Assembly: GCA_963754845.1 (NCBI GenBank)
Contig: CAVWHE010000002.1
Span: forward strand, 36,460 to 100,459
Length of the DNA stretch: 64,000 nt
Direction of reading: 5' to 3'
Source of the DNA: JAKASV01 sp963754845
GTDB taxonomy: Bacteria > Babelota > Babeliae > Babelales > Vermiphilaceae
Part shown: positions 25,851 to 35,144 of the stretch, piece after piece
How the letters are laid out: every line of letters begins with the position of its first letter
Numbering within the stretch: position 1 is the stretch's first letter
Position numbers and translations under genes: made by a program
Notes under the pieces: generated by a model
The model's input: only the letters and a program-made list of their open reading frames with translations
The model's database searches: none
What the model was told of the DNA's origin: nothing

Positions 25851-26078
25851 TGCGCGGTGTGGACTTGGATGGGGGCGCTGTGTGATGCGCATGTCGCGAG
25901 AATGCGGCGCATAGTTGGCGGCGTTTCTCGTTTTCGGTGGACGCTGCCGCCAATCAGCGTTGCTTTCGTGGGCCAGGACACTGTAAGACATTGAGGAACA
26001 GGCGCCGCCGGCGTGCGTGGCACGTGAAAACAATGTAGACGTTCGTACCGCTGAAGGTGTGATTACATCGGGTTTTTT

Positions 26079-29000
26079 ATGGCACAGTATTTTACGCATC
26101 TTCACGTCCATACCGAGTATTCTCTCCTCGACGGAGCAATTTCGCACGAGGCGCTCATTGAATTTGCCAAAAAGCACGGCATCAAGGCCATTGGCATATC
26201 CGATCATGGCAATGTCTTCGGAGCGGTCAAATTTTTTCAGGCATGCGCGAAGGCAGGCATCAAGCCGATCCTCGGCATGGAGGCGTATTTTACCGATGAC
26301 GTAAAAGTCAAAGAGATCAAAAACAGGTACCAGCACCTCATTATCATCGTCGTCAATGATGTCGGCTACAAAAACCTTTGCAAGCTCATATCCTTTTCGT
26401 ATCGGGAGGGCTTCTACTTCAGGCCGCGTATTGATTACCGCGCACTCGAAAAACATAACGAAGGGCTCATTGTTACGACAGCCTGTCTTAACGGAGCCAT
26501 TCCGACGCTCCTCATGCAGGGTAGCGACGATGCGGCGCGTGAGCGTGTCGACTGGTTTATCGAGCGATTCGGACGCGAGCGTTTCTTCCTCGAAGTTCAA
26601 CCAGCTGAGTCTGAAGAACAGCGGGTACTCAACGAAAAGCTTTATGTACTTGCAGCCGAAAAAAATGTGCGGTGCGTCGTCGGATGCGATGCTCACTACC
26701 CGGCTCTCGAGGATCGCCAGGCCCACGAGGTCATGCTTTCGATCCAGACGCACGCCAAAATGAGTGATGAAGATCGCTTCACGTTCGGTGAATGTCGGGC
26801 GTATCTACGGAGTCCTCAGGAGGTATGTGAGCTCTTTGCCGATCACCTCGATGCCGTATGGAATACGGGCGCTATCGCCGACATGTGCGAATTTAAGTTT
26901 GCAACAGGCAAACTTTTCTTTCCGACGTTCCCCATTCCTGCCGATCACACTCCTGTTACGTACTTCAGGAACCTGTGCGATGAGGGGTTGCGGCGGCTCA
27001 AGGCCGAAGGGCGCATTGATATGGACAAGGAGCGCGAATATGACGCGCGCCTCGCCCTTGAAATGGACCTCATTATCACGATGGGATTCGTCGAGTATTT
27101 TCTCGTCGTGAGCGACTTCATTCAATGGGCGTATCGGCAGGGTATACCCGTTGGACCGGGGCGCGGGTCGGCAGCCGGGTCACTCGTTGCGTGGGCCCTT
27201 CAAATCACCAACATCGATCCCCTCAAGTACTCCCTTCTTTTTGAACGTTTTTTGAATCCCGAGCGTGTCTCGATGCCCGATATCGACATTGATTTTTGCA
27301 TCGATGGGCGCGATCGTGTCATCAATTACGTGAGGGAAAGATACGGGCACGACAAAGTTTGTCAGATCATCACGTTTGGCACCATGATGGCAAAGGGCGT
27401 TATCAAAGACGTATCGCGCGCCCTCGGCATGCCCTTTGAAGATTCAAATATGATCACGGGGCTCATTCCCGATCAACTCAAGATCACGCTCAAAGAGGCC
27501 CTTGAACAAGAACCGCGCTTGCGCGAACTCGTCGAAAAGAACGAGCACGTACGCAACGTCTTCGACATAGCCTACAAACTTGAAGGTCTCACGCGCCACG
27601 CTTCCAAGCACGCTGCCGGTATCGTAATCTGTCCTGAGCCAGCCGACACGATCTTGCCGCTCTACGTTCCTCCCAAGACTGACGAACTTGTCGCTCAGTA
27701 TGATATGACCGAGCTTGAAGCTCTCGGTTTTCTCAAGATCGATTTTCTCGGGCTCAAGAACCTGACGCTCATTGCCAAAGCCCTTGCTCTCATTAACAAA
27801 GGGCGCGACATTGCGCTCGACATGGACAAGCTTCCCCTTGACGATACGCGCACGTTCGCCCTTTTATGTGCTGGCACGACGACAGGGGTATTTCAGTTTG
27901 AATCCAAGGGGCTCAAAGACGTTCTCACCCGCCTTGCCCCCGAACGGTTTGAAGACATCGTCGCCGTAAACGCCCTCTATCGTCCGGGGCCCCTCGGCTC
28001 TGGCATGGTTGACGATTTTATTGAGCGCAGGAATGGGCGCCAAGAAATAACGTATCTTTTCCCCGAGCTTGAACCAATCCTTAAAGAAACATACGGCGTC
28101 ATCGTCTATCAAGAGCAGGTTATGAAAATTGCTTCAACCATAGCCGGCTATACACTCGCGCAGGCCGATATTTTGCGCCGCGCCATGGGTAAAAAAAAGG
28201 CTGAGGTCATGGCCGAGCAGCGCGCTCTGTTCTTGGAGGGAGCGCGTCGTACGGGTTTTGATGGTACGAAGGCAGGCGAACTTTTTGATCTCATGGCCTA
28301 TTTTGCCGGCTATGGGTTCAATAAATCCCATTCGGCGGCCTACTCGCTCATCACGTACCAAACTGCGTATCTCAAGGCTCATTTTCCCGCCGAATTTATG
28401 GCGTGCCTCATATCTCTTGAAGCAGCTAATCCAGAATCGATGGCTGCATATCTCGGTGAAGCGCGGAGCATGGGAATTACGATCCTGCCGCCGGACATTA
28501 ACCGTTCGGGCCCCGAATTTACCGTCGACGGCGGCGCGATTCTCTTTGGCCTTCAAGGTGTCAAAAGCATCGGTTCCATAGCTCTTGATGAGATTATGAG
28601 GCGTCGAGCCCACAAGCCTTTCGCCGACATACTCGATTTTGCTCTTCGTGTTGACATGCGTGCAGTTAACAAACGTGTCATGGAAAATCTCATCTGCGCC
28701 GGAGCTTTCGACGCCATGCCCGGTAGCCGCTCCCAAAAGTATCACGAGTTAGCCACCATCATGGAGCGGGCACTCACGCGTAAAAAAGAAGTACAAACTG
28801 GACAGGCAAGCATCTTTGCGCAACCGTCAAGCACACCCGAACGCGAGGCGGCCCCGACGACGTACCAATTTCAAGAGCGCGCCCCCTGGACCGACAAAGA
28901 AAAACTCGAGCGTGAAAAAGAGGTCATGGGGCTCTATGTAAGCAACCATCCGCTGGCGGCGTACGAGCTCCATAAAAAATGGCTCAATGTCACTCCTTTT

Positions 29001-29528
29001 GCGTGCGCTTGCGAAGCGTTGGCAGAACCCGCTACCCTCATCGTGGGCTATGGCCTCATGGTGGGGCGACGTGATATAGTGACCAAAAAGGGCGACCCTA
29101 TGGCATTCGTACAGCTTGAAGATGCCGATACGATGCGCGCTGAGCTCGTCGTCTTTCCTTCAGTGTACAAAAAAATCCAAAGGCACCTTGACGATCACCA
29201 GGTCTTCATTTTTAAGGGATTCGTTGATAGTGCTACCGGCACGCAGTGCAAGATCAGGGTCGAAAGCATCATTCCTCTTGACATGCTTTTTGACGAAGGA
29301 CACGAACTGCGGCCGCGCTTCGTGCTCATCAAGCTTCCGGAATCTTTCGGTGATGAACTTGTAAAAAGCTTGCGCGCACTTCTTGAGTCAGGAAATATTC
29401 CCCTACGATTTTCCCTCGTTGAGAACGCGCAGCAGCTCACGGTCGACGTGCGCGAAAGGGTAGCAATTTCCTTCGATGTTCTTGCGCGCCTCGCGTCACT
29501 GCCCGTTGATATCAAGGTTACGCTTTGA
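26079..29528 (+). CDS. dnaE: DNA polymerase III alpha subunit
   Basis: Replicative polymerase of 1149 residues, family-typical. The N-terminal PHP domain keeps its metal-binding histidines (HLHVHTEYSLLDGA, SDHGN, GCDAHY), so it may still be a phosphoesterase or proofreading site. The C-family polymerase core has PGRGSAAGSLVAW and the catalytic PDIDIDF. GYGFNKSHSAAYS lies before the fingers. A helix-hairpin-helix region follows, and a C-terminal OB fold (LIVGYGLMVGRRDIVTKKGD). The ribosome site before ATG 26079 is weak. The 228 bases upstream hold no other gene. The last 11 bases overlap the convergent TPR gene. Confidence 0.97.
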   Translation: MAQYFTHLHVHTEYSLLDGAISHEALIEFAKKHGIKAIGISDHGNVFGAVKFFQACAKAGIKPILGMEAYFTDDVKVKEIKNRYQHLIIIVVNDVGYKNLCKLISFSYREGFYFRPRIDYRALEKHNEGLIVTTACLNGAIPTLLMQGSDDAARERVDWFIERFGRERFFLEVQPAESEEQRVLNEKLYVLAAEKNVRCVVGCDAHYPALEDRQAHEVMLSIQTHAKMSDEDRFTFGECRAYLRSPQEVCELFADHLDAVWNTGAIADMCEFKFATGKLFFPTFPIPADHTPVTYFRNLCDEGLRRLKAEGRIDMDKEREYDARLALEMDLIITMGFVEYFLVVSDFIQWAYRQGIPVGPGRGSAAGSLVAWALQITNIDPLKYSLLFERFLNPERVSMPDIDIDFCIDGRDRVINYVRERYGHDKVCQIITFGTMMAKGVIKDVSRALGMPFEDSNMITGLIPDQLKITLKEALEQEPRLRELVEKNEHVRNVFDIAYKLEGLTRHASKHAAGIVICPEPADTILPLYVPPKTDELVAQYDMTELEALGFLKIDFLGLKNLTLIAKALALINKGRDIALDMDKLPLDDTRTFALLCAGTTTGVFQFESKGLKDVLTRLAPERFEDIVAVNALYRPGPLGSGMVDDFIERRNGRQEITYLFPELEPILKETYGVIVYQEQVMKIASTIAGYTLAQADILRRAMGKKKAEVMAEQRALFLEGARRTGFDGTKAGELFDLMAYFAGYGFNKSHSAAYSLITYQTAYLKAHFPAEFMACLISLEAANPESMAAYLGEARSMGITILPPDINRSGPEFTVDGGAILFGLQGVKSIGSIALDEIMRRRAHKPFADILDFALRVDMRAVNKRVMENLICAGAFDAMPGSRSQKYHELATIMERALTRKKEVQTGQASIFAQPSSTPEREAAPTTYQFQERAPWTDKEKLEREKEVMGLYVSNHPLAAYELHKKWLNVTPFACACEALAEPATLIVGYGLMVGRRDIVTKKGDPMAFVQLEDADTMRAELVVFPSVYKKIQRHLDDHQVFIFKGFVDSATGTQCKIRVESIIPLDMLFDEGHELRPRFVLIKLPESFGDELVKSLRALLESGNIPLRFSLVENAQQLTVDVRERVAISFDVLARLASLPVDIKVTL

Positions 29529-30189
29529 CTTCATCAACCTCTATGAGCCGATGGGCATGCGCAGCGTAGTCGGTGCTGAGCGCCGTGAGTGCTGACATGA
29601 ATTTTTGAAGAGCGCGGCTGTCATCGCCATCAAGAAAACCAGAAATTGCCGCACGAATATGGCCCAAAACGCGATTTTCATCGGGGCAATCACTTCGTAT
29701 GAGCGCATACGCTATCTGCTCATGTTCGTGAGCCGTTTGCTTACATGTAACGACAGTATCAAGTTGCTCGAGCATGCGCTCGGCTTGCTCGAGGTCCTGT
29801 CCTTGCATAAGCGCCGTACAGAGGTGCCTGAGATTTGAAGCTACCTTCGAGGTAATACCCAAACGCTCGTAGAGTTCAACAAGGGCAATACTGTGATCGC
29901 ATATGTTCGGCTCCAAATCACGAAGGTGCTCGTAGAGCGCGGCAGCTTCAAGAAATTTGCCATGTTTTTGATAGAGAAGCGCCGCGTCTTTATACTTGTT
30001 TATAGCGTCCACCTTATCTTGAAAGGCAAGGAGTATATCTCCTTCCAACTGGTGCCTGAGAGCCGTGTTTTCTATCGAATGAGCAAGCAGGCGATAAACA
30101 CCAAGCGCACGGACTTTTTCGCCGCGCGCGATAAATTCGGCAAGCGTAAACCAAGCAACGTTATATTTGTCCTGGGGAACGTGCTTCAT
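29518..30189 (-). CDS. TPR-like helical repeat protein
   Basis: 223 residues, no signal peptide. It has successive helix pairs with TPR character: EGDILLAFQDKVDAINKYKDAALLYQ, KFLEAAALYEHLRDLEP, HSIALVELYERLG, LEQAERMLEQLD. This suggests a cytoplasmic scaffold. The ATG at 30189 follows GGGAGG with 9-base spacing. It ends inside the dnaE gene by 11 bases (convergent). The partner is unknown. Confidence 0.65.
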   Translation of the reverse strand: MKHVPQDKYNVAWFTLAEFIARGEKVRALGVYRLLAHSIENTALRHQLEGDILLAFQDKVDAINKYKDAALLYQKHGKFLEAAALYEHLRDLEPNICDHSIALVELYERLGITSKVASNLRHLCTALMQGQDLEQAERMLEQLDTVVTCKQTAHEHEQIAYALIRSDCPDENRVLGHIRAAISGFLDGDDSRALQKFMSALTALSTDYAAHAHRLIEVDEVKA

Positions 30190-30336
30190 AGAAGATGTCC
30201 TCCCTCATTACTGTACTTGTCAATACCACAACCCACAAATATCCAAAGCGCCCACTGGCACGAGGTTTGTACTCATATCAAAGATATAAGTGTTCGTGGC
30301 GCATGGCAAGCACAACCTTGGTCGTACTAGTGCCTC

Positions 30337-30369
30337 AAAAAAAACGAGGAGCACATACAAGGCCCCTCG
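30337..30369 (-). terminator. Intrinsic terminator of the HU gene
   Basis: On the minus strand CGAGGGGC (30369-30362) pairs with GCTCCTCG (30352-30345), 8 pairs including one G-T, and is followed by eight T (30344-30337). It lies 33 bases after the HU stop. Confidence 0.85.
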
Positions 30370-30402
30370 CTAAGCTCTGCTCAAAAAGCATCTTTCAATT
30401 TT

Positions 30403-30675
30403 TTACTTTACCACCGCCTTTAGTGTTTTGCCTGGCTTGAATTTAGGCACCGTCTTGCCCTTGATGAGCATTTTTTCACCCGTCGCCGGATTTACGCCAG
30501 ACCGACTTTTTCTTTTCATGGTGGTAAAGGTTCCAAAACCAGTTAGTACAACGTCTTTGCCCGATTTCAGCGCCACACATACGGCGGCCATGAAGGCCTC
30601 CAGGCATTCCTTACACGTAGACTTTGGCATTTTTGTGGTTTTGGACATGTATTCAACAAGTTTTGCCTTGTTCAT
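30403..30675 (-). CDS. HU/IHF-family DNA-binding protein
   Basis: 90 residues, the normal HU length. Two N-terminal helices (MNKAKLVEYMSKTT, CKECLEAFMAAVCVAL) lead into the beta saddle GKDVVLTGFGTF and the DNA-gripping arm RKSRSGVNPATGEKM, followed by FKPGKTLK. The protein is a dimer that bends DNA in the nucleoid. ATG 30675 follows AGGAT. The upstream region holds a palindrome within a candidate promoter, and a strong terminator follows, so it is a single-gene unit. Confidence 0.96.
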   Translation of the reverse strand: MNKAKLVEYMSKTTKMPKSTCKECLEAFMAAVCVALKSGKDVVLTGFGTFTTMKRKSRSGVNPATGEKMLIKGKTVPKFKPGKTLKAVVK

Positions 30676-30740
30676 GCATCCATCCTAAAAGATTTCGAAA
30701 TTCCTTAACTTGGCTAAGCAAACGAACCGGTAACAAAGTT

Positions 30741-30768
30741 ACACTAATTTATCGCGATAATTTGTCAA
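30741..30768 (-). promoter_or_regulatory. Candidate HU promoter with an internal palindrome
   Basis: On the minus strand TTGACA (30768-30763) precedes AATTATCGCGATAAATT and a weak -10 near 30741-30746. The perfect 12-base palindrome TTATCGCGATAA (30749-30760) fills the spacer, a position suited to a repressor or HU autoregulation. GTAAC-AAA-GTTAC at 30730-30742 adds a second small palindrome. Confidence 0.45.
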
Positions 30769-30849
30769 GGTTGTTTTTTCGTCAAGGATGGCAACACTGC
30801 GATAATTGACCCCGAAAGTGGGGTTCGTCGCCTTCGTCCGGTCGTCTCT

Positions 30850-32241
30850 TTAGAAGAACGCTGTGAAAGAAAAGAGAACAGTCGTACTGCGGTACGTACC
30901 GCGCTGGACGATGGGGAATTGCCAAAAGACGCCGAGTGTTATCGCTGGCGAAATTTCATAGAAAAATCCCGTATTACCAACCTGCGCCTGCCAACACGAG
31001 CGTTTTTCAAGGACATGAGGAAGATAGGCAGGATCACATTTTTTGAGTCTGATCCCATCTTGGCGATGCGTGACGACAAGATACTCGAAGTAGCACGACA
31101 ATCTTTCAAGAAAGTGACGTGCCAGAAGCTTGAGACCGAAGTGCCAGTTGAGGCCCGGGCAGACCGTTACATCGGTACGGAAGGGATAAATGCCGCACTG
31201 ATATTCGCTCGTCGGGACGGGCAACTTGCACACATCGCGGCTAAAAAAATGAGTCAAACCAAATTCGCCGCCGATATTAACGGTTTCAACAAAATCTAAA
31301 TCGATGCCGCAGCTTGCTCCAATCGAGTGATGGCCATTATTACCGGGTGAGACGCCGAACACCTTCGACGGAAATTTTTCACGACCACACGCAAAACTTC
31401 CCCCGAGCGTTACGAAGGGCGTCGCAAGAAATTCAGCCCATCCCTCACGATTTTTATTGACGGGATAGGCGCGGCGCCAGTAGGCAATCGCCCTAAAGTC
31501 CTCGACGCCAAATTCATGAAAATCCCGGGGATCGAGACAGAGCTGTTCGGCGATTTGAAGATACTGACACGCGAGGAGGTCTTTGACTTGCGTCTCAAAA
31601 TCTGCGGTAGGCAGTGGAGAATTCGTATTTTCCTGATGGCAGCATGCCGTTCCTTCAGGGCAGAGACATCGTGTCACCGTTTGACAAATATCGGCGACAC
31701 CCGTTTGGAGCATAACGCCAAGGCCCGTCGTTATTTGAAAATCAAACTCGGCACGCATACCCCATTTGCGATATCTAGCCGGAAAGCTGATAAACCCGAG
31801 TGCTCCGCAGGGGTCGATGTCTGAGGGAACGCTGATTGTTCCGGGGACGCCGTTGGGATAAATTGTCTGTTGGGCAACCTGAAGATCCGCCGAAGGATAA
31901 TTATCAACTCCCTCGGGGAACGCGCCAAAAAGGAGCGGAATCATGCTCCAGCGACCGTTGATATCGCCGATGGGCAGTTGCTCTCTTTCAAGATCAGCCG
32001 CACAATAAGCATTTTGTCCAAAAGGTGAAAGATGAATCCCCATGCACTCAGGGCGCGTGTAGACAAGCTCTTCGCCGATGAGTTCCTGAATAGAGCGCGT
32101 ATAAAGGAACGTATGCGGATCGAGGGAGGTATACACGGGCCATGGATCATTCCGTGAATAAGAAGACAGCTGGCAGGTGCTTTTAACAGGCACCAGCACT
32201 GCACATAAAATCAGCCACCGCACGCACCTCACGCAGACCAT
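30850..32241 (-). CDS. Outer-membrane beta-barrel protein
   Basis: 463 residues from ATG 32241, with AAAGG about 8 bases upstream; the signal peptide is MVCVRCVRWLILCAVLVPV. The mature part has amphipathic strands with aromatic ends (MRAEFDFQITTGLGVMLQTGV, VNIGGEFGLTHFF, NWHFGLKLLARHF) and ends in VLFSFTAFF, with a terminal phenylalanine, the insertion signal of outer-membrane barrels. It contains many cysteines (about 20), unusual for a barrel and reminiscent of disulphide-linked envelopes of intracellular bacteria. Family not recognised. Confidence 0.7.
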   Translation of the reverse strand: MVCVRCVRWLILCAVLVPVKSTCQLSSYSRNDPWPVYTSLDPHTFLYTRSIQELIGEELVYTRPECMGIHLSPFGQNAYCAADLEREQLPIGDINGRWSMIPLLFGAFPEGVDNYPSADLQVAQQTIYPNGVPGTISVPSDIDPCGALGFISFPARYRKWGMRAEFDFQITTGLGVMLQTGVADICQTVTRCLCPEGTACCHQENTNSPLPTADFETQVKDLLACQYLQIAEQLCLDPRDFHEFGVEDFRAIAYWRRAYPVNKNREGWAEFLATPFVTLGGSFACGREKFPSKVFGVSPGNNGHHSIGASCGIDLDFVETVNIGGEFGLTHFFSRDVCKLPVPTSEYQCGIYPFRTDVTVCPGLNWHFGLKLLARHFLERLSCYFEYLVVTHRQDGIRLKKCDPAYLPHVLEKRSCWQAQVGNTGFFYEISPAITLGVFWQFPIVQRGTYRSTTVLFSFTAFF

Positions 32242-32398
32242 TATCCTTAGCCTTTCTTTAAATTCACCATTGTGATCTAGGTATAGCACCATTGCCTCAA
32301 AAACGTCAATCCCCACCGATGCTTGGATGTTTTTTGTCGGTTGGCGGTTTTTGTGCTATCGTTTGAGGGGTTTTTTGACATTTCACCGGGAGAAAGGC

Positions 32399-32686
32399 GT
32401 GGATAACATTCATAGCCAGCAAAATTTTTGTATTTATTACCAGGCTCAGGTTCCCGACGCCTATGCATGGTTCCTTGTCGCCATTGCACGAAGTTGGGAG
32501 CATGTTGCATTCGACCGTACTATCGACACAACCCGCGGAATTTTTGAATTTTTTGTCCCTTCAGCCACACACCAACATTTTTTGGCAATGATGCGTCCTC
32601 TCATTGAAAGAGGGGTCGTTAAAGACCTTGTGCAGGTTCCCAATCGCCTTGTTTGCGCATGCGAGCATTCTTTAGAGAAGTTTTAG
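32399..32686 (+). CDS. Small DUF4911-like protein
   Basis: 95 residues from GTG 32399 (GGGAGAAAGGC just before). The sequence is one alpha/beta unit: FCIYYQAQVPDAYAWFLVAI, FDRTIDTTRGIFEFFVPS, QHFLAMMRPLIERGVV. From memory it resembles DUF4911, small cytoplasmic proteins of unknown role. An in-frame start at 32327 would add 24 residues without a ribosome site. It is alone between the outer-membrane protein and moxR. Confidence 0.5.
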   Translation: MDNIHSQQNFCIYYQAQVPDAYAWFLVAIARSWEHVAFDRTIDTTRGIFEFFVPSATHQHFLAMMRPLIERGVVKDLVQVPNRLVCACEHSLEKF

Positions 32687-32896
32687 CTGAAAAACAAAGT
32701 TTTATCCAGCCGGTCCAAACATCACGTTCGCGTTGAACGATGTATGCGCATGGGTATGACAAAGACGGAGCGGCACCACAACCGACACATGTTCTTGCTC
32801 ACGCGCTTGGCTCTTGTAAGATGGTGATGCTCTTGCTACAATGGCCGTGCGTGTTGTTGCCATTGATTGGGGAGGTATCGTGAGGGTGTGCGGCAC

Positions 32897-33883
32897 ATGA
32901 TTGAGAGTCCACAAGGGAGTTCTATCGAGGAGATCCGTGAGGGAAGTTCTGTCTTTCAAGGGCTTGCCCTTGAGGTAGCGAAGGTTGTCGTTGGCCAGCA
33001 GGAAACCATAAGCTTTATCCTTAACGCTATTCTCTGCAACGGCCACATACTTCTTGAGGGTGTTCCCGGCATCGCAAAAACGACTATGATTAAGGCGATG
33101 GCGCGCGCACTCGGCCTTCGTTTCAATCGCATTCAGTTTACCCCCGACCTGCTGCCGGCCGATCTCATCGGAACACTCATTTACAACCCCAAAACCCAAG
33201 AATTTGAGACCAGAAAGGGGCCGATTTTTGCCAATCTCATTTTGGCTGACGAAATCAACCGCGCTCCCGCCAAGGTTCAGTCGGCACTTCTTGAAGCAAT
33301 GCAAGAAAGACAAGTCACCATAGGGTCAAACACCTTTGCACTCGACGAACCATTTCTTGTTTTTGCAACGCAGAATCCCATCGAGCAGGAAGGGACCTAT
33401 CGTCTGCCAGAGGCTCAGGTCGATCGCTTTATGTTTAAGCTCCTCGTTAAGTATCCTAGTGTCCGCGAGGAGCGCGAGATTCTTAAAAGATCGCTGTCGC
33501 TTGATGCGATAACGCAGCTTCTGTCCAAAGAGGATATCGCGCGTGCCCAGGGACTTGTCGCGCGCGTTTATATGGACGAAAAAATCATCGATTACATCGT
33601 CACTATAGTCTTTGCGACACGCGAACCGGCAGCCAACGGTCTCAAGGAATTGCAACCACTTATTCAGTACGGCGTTTCTCCGCGCGCAACCTTAGCCTTG
33701 TACAGCGCTTCTCGAGCCCAAGCCTTCTTGAAGCGTCGACATTTTGTCACGCCCGATGATGTTAAAGCCGTGTGCCCTGCGATTTTGCGCCACCGCCTCA
33801 TACTGACGTATGATGCCGAGGCCGATAATGTACAGCCGGATGCTATAATCCAGAAAATACTGAGTACCGTACCAACACCATAG
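32897..33883 (+). CDS. MoxR-family AAA+ ATPase
   Basis: 328 residues. Walker A is GVPGIAKTT, Walker B is LILADEINRAP, then FATQNPIEQEGTYRLPEAQVDRF with sensor 1 and the arginine finger region, and a helical lid ending near SPRATLALY. MoxR ATPases act as chaperones that insert cofactors or assemble complexes, usually beside a VWA-domain gene. No such partner is here. The gene lies 113 bases upstream of the secretion operon on the same strand. ATG 32897, with GAGGG about 9 bases before, is preferred to upstream in-frame GTG and TTG codons. Confidence 0.93.
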   Translation: MIESPQGSSIEEIREGSSVFQGLALEVAKVVVGQQETISFILNAILCNGHILLEGVPGIAKTTMIKAMARALGLRFNRIQFTPDLLPADLIGTLIYNPKTQEFETRKGPIFANLILADEINRAPAKVQSALLEAMQERQVTIGSNTFALDEPFLVFATQNPIEQEGTYRLPEAQVDRFMFKLLVKYPSVREEREILKRSLSLDAITQLLSKEDIARAQGLVARVYMDEKIIDYIVTIVFATREPAANGLKELQPLIQYGVSPRATLALYSASRAQAFLKRRHFVTPDDVKAVCPAILRHRLILTYDAEADNVQPDAIIQKILSTVPTP

Positions 33884-33935
33884 TCAATTGCGGGTGTCCC
33901 TATGAAGAAAATGAGGGTGGAGGACAGTTTCTCGC

Positions 33936-33964
33936 TTGACAAGTCGTTCACGCGGAGGTTATTG
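33936..33964 (+). promoter_or_regulatory. Candidate promoter of the secretion operon
   Basis: TTGACA at 33936-33941, a 17-base spacer, then TTATTG at 33959-33964, which is a weak -10. It lies 33 bases before the gspC-like start. A 38-codon frame beginning ATG 33903 crosses this region but looks unselected. Confidence 0.35.
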
Positions 33965-33996
33965 TTGGGGGGTAAATTCAAAAAGGGAAGGATTAC

Positions 33997-35139
33997 ATGC
34001 GACAGCCGCTGTGGATAGTTAATGTCGCGTTGCTCTCTGTGCTCCTCGTGGTGTGTCTCTTTGTTGTGCTCATGCGAGAAAAAATACCTCCACGTGAGAG
34101 CATTGCGATTGAGGCTGCGCAAAAAGGTGTTAAGGTTGAAAGGCCGGTCATCAATACAAAAAAGATCTACACGCAGGATCTTTTCGGGACATATGTCTTC
34201 ATCTCTGACGTTAAGCCTCAGCAGGAGGTTGTCCCCGAGCCCCCGGCGGCTCCTGTGGCGCAAAGGCCGGTTGTCCCCGAGGTACAAAAGCCAGTTTTTT
34301 TGCCGCCACTTAATGTGACACTCAAGGGCATCGTGTGGGTTTCTGATGACGCAAAAAATCGTGTGTTCATTATGGACAATAAAACGAACCTCGAAGGAAC
34401 ATATAAAACGGGCGACGTCATTGAAGACGCCATGGTTATGCGCGTATTTCCCAACAAAGTGATTATCGCGCGGTCAAATGGGCAGCAAGAAGTGCTTTAT
34501 CTTCGCGAAAAGGACGCAAAAACCGATCCTATGTTTGCTGTGCTCAGCGGGTGGAGTGAGGTGGTTCAGGAGGTCAAACCCGGGCAGTATGCCGTTGATC
34601 CCATACTCTTTTGTGACCGCGTTAAAAACTTGGCGCAGTTTATCGACATGCTCGATTTGACGACGGTGTACAGCAAGGGCAAAAGCATCGGGTGTCGTGT
34701 GGGAAACCTCGAAAAGGATTCTCTGGGAAGCGCTCTCGGCATGCGCACAGGCGATATCATAACACACGTTGACGGCATAAGCACAAGCGACATCCGTGGA
34801 CGCCTAAAAATCTACAAAAAGCTCACCGACAATGGGACCCGCGAACATGAACTTGTTGTTAATGGCATGAGAAACAAACAGCCACTCGTTCTCAATGTTA
34901 CCGTGCAGGAAAAAAGACCGAAGCCAACACTCGCAGATATCAAGAGGGTCAGCGGCCACGAAAACGATATGCACAAAATCGAGAGTGCCGATGCCAAAGA
35001 ACGAGAGACGAGGGCTCTTGGTGAAAAGTATAAATTTGCCCCCACGCTGCAGGAAATACGGCGACGCGAGCGGCACACCGCTCTGCAAGGGGTGGCTCAA
35101 CCGGATAAGGCACATCGGCCAGGTGGTGCGGCCAGGTGA
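33997..35139 (+). CDS. gspC: GspC-like type II secretion protein with PDZ domain
   Basis: 380 residues, ATG after GGGAAGGATTAC. One N-terminal membrane helix (LLSVLLVVCLFVVLM), a Pro-rich linker (about 70-100), then an HR-type beta domain (LKGIVWVSDDAKNRVFIMDN, TYKTGDVIEDAMVMRVF) as in GspC, which touches the secretin N0 domain. At about 225-310 lies a PDZ-like domain (GCRVGNLEKDSLGSALGM, GDIITHVDG). GspC links the inner-membrane platform to the secretin and its PDZ may select cargo. The stop lies 5 bases before the secretin start. Its place directly before a secretin supports the call. Confidence 0.85.
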   Translation: MRQPLWIVNVALLSVLLVVCLFVVLMREKIPPRESIAIEAAQKGVKVERPVINTKKIYTQDLFGTYVFISDVKPQQEVVPEPPAAPVAQRPVVPEVQKPVFLPPLNVTLKGIVWVSDDAKNRVFIMDNKTNLEGTYKTGDVIEDAMVMRVFPNKVIIARSNGQQEVLYLREKDAKTDPMFAVLSGWSEVVQEVKPGQYAVDPILFCDRVKNLAQFIDMLDLTTVYSKGKSIGCRVGNLEKDSLGSALGMRTGDIITHVDGISTSDIRGRLKIYKKLTDNGTREHELVVNGMRNKQPLVLNVTVQEKRPKPTLADIKRVSGHENDMHKIESADAKERETRALGEKYKFAPTLQEIRRRERHTALQGVAQPDKAHRPGGAAR

Positions 35140-35144
35140 GGAGT

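Noticed and set aside
25824..26753. A 309-codon minus-strand frame over the dnaE start
   Set aside because: It is antisense to the well-supported PHP domain of dnaE and has no ribosome site or known motif.
30919..31299. 126-codon plus-strand frame opposite the outer-membrane protein
   Set aside because: Antisense shadow of the barrel gene, with no ribosome site.
33903..34019. A 38-codon frame beginning MKKMRVEDSF before gspC
   Set aside because: It crosses the candidate promoter and the gspC start, and shows no conserved features.
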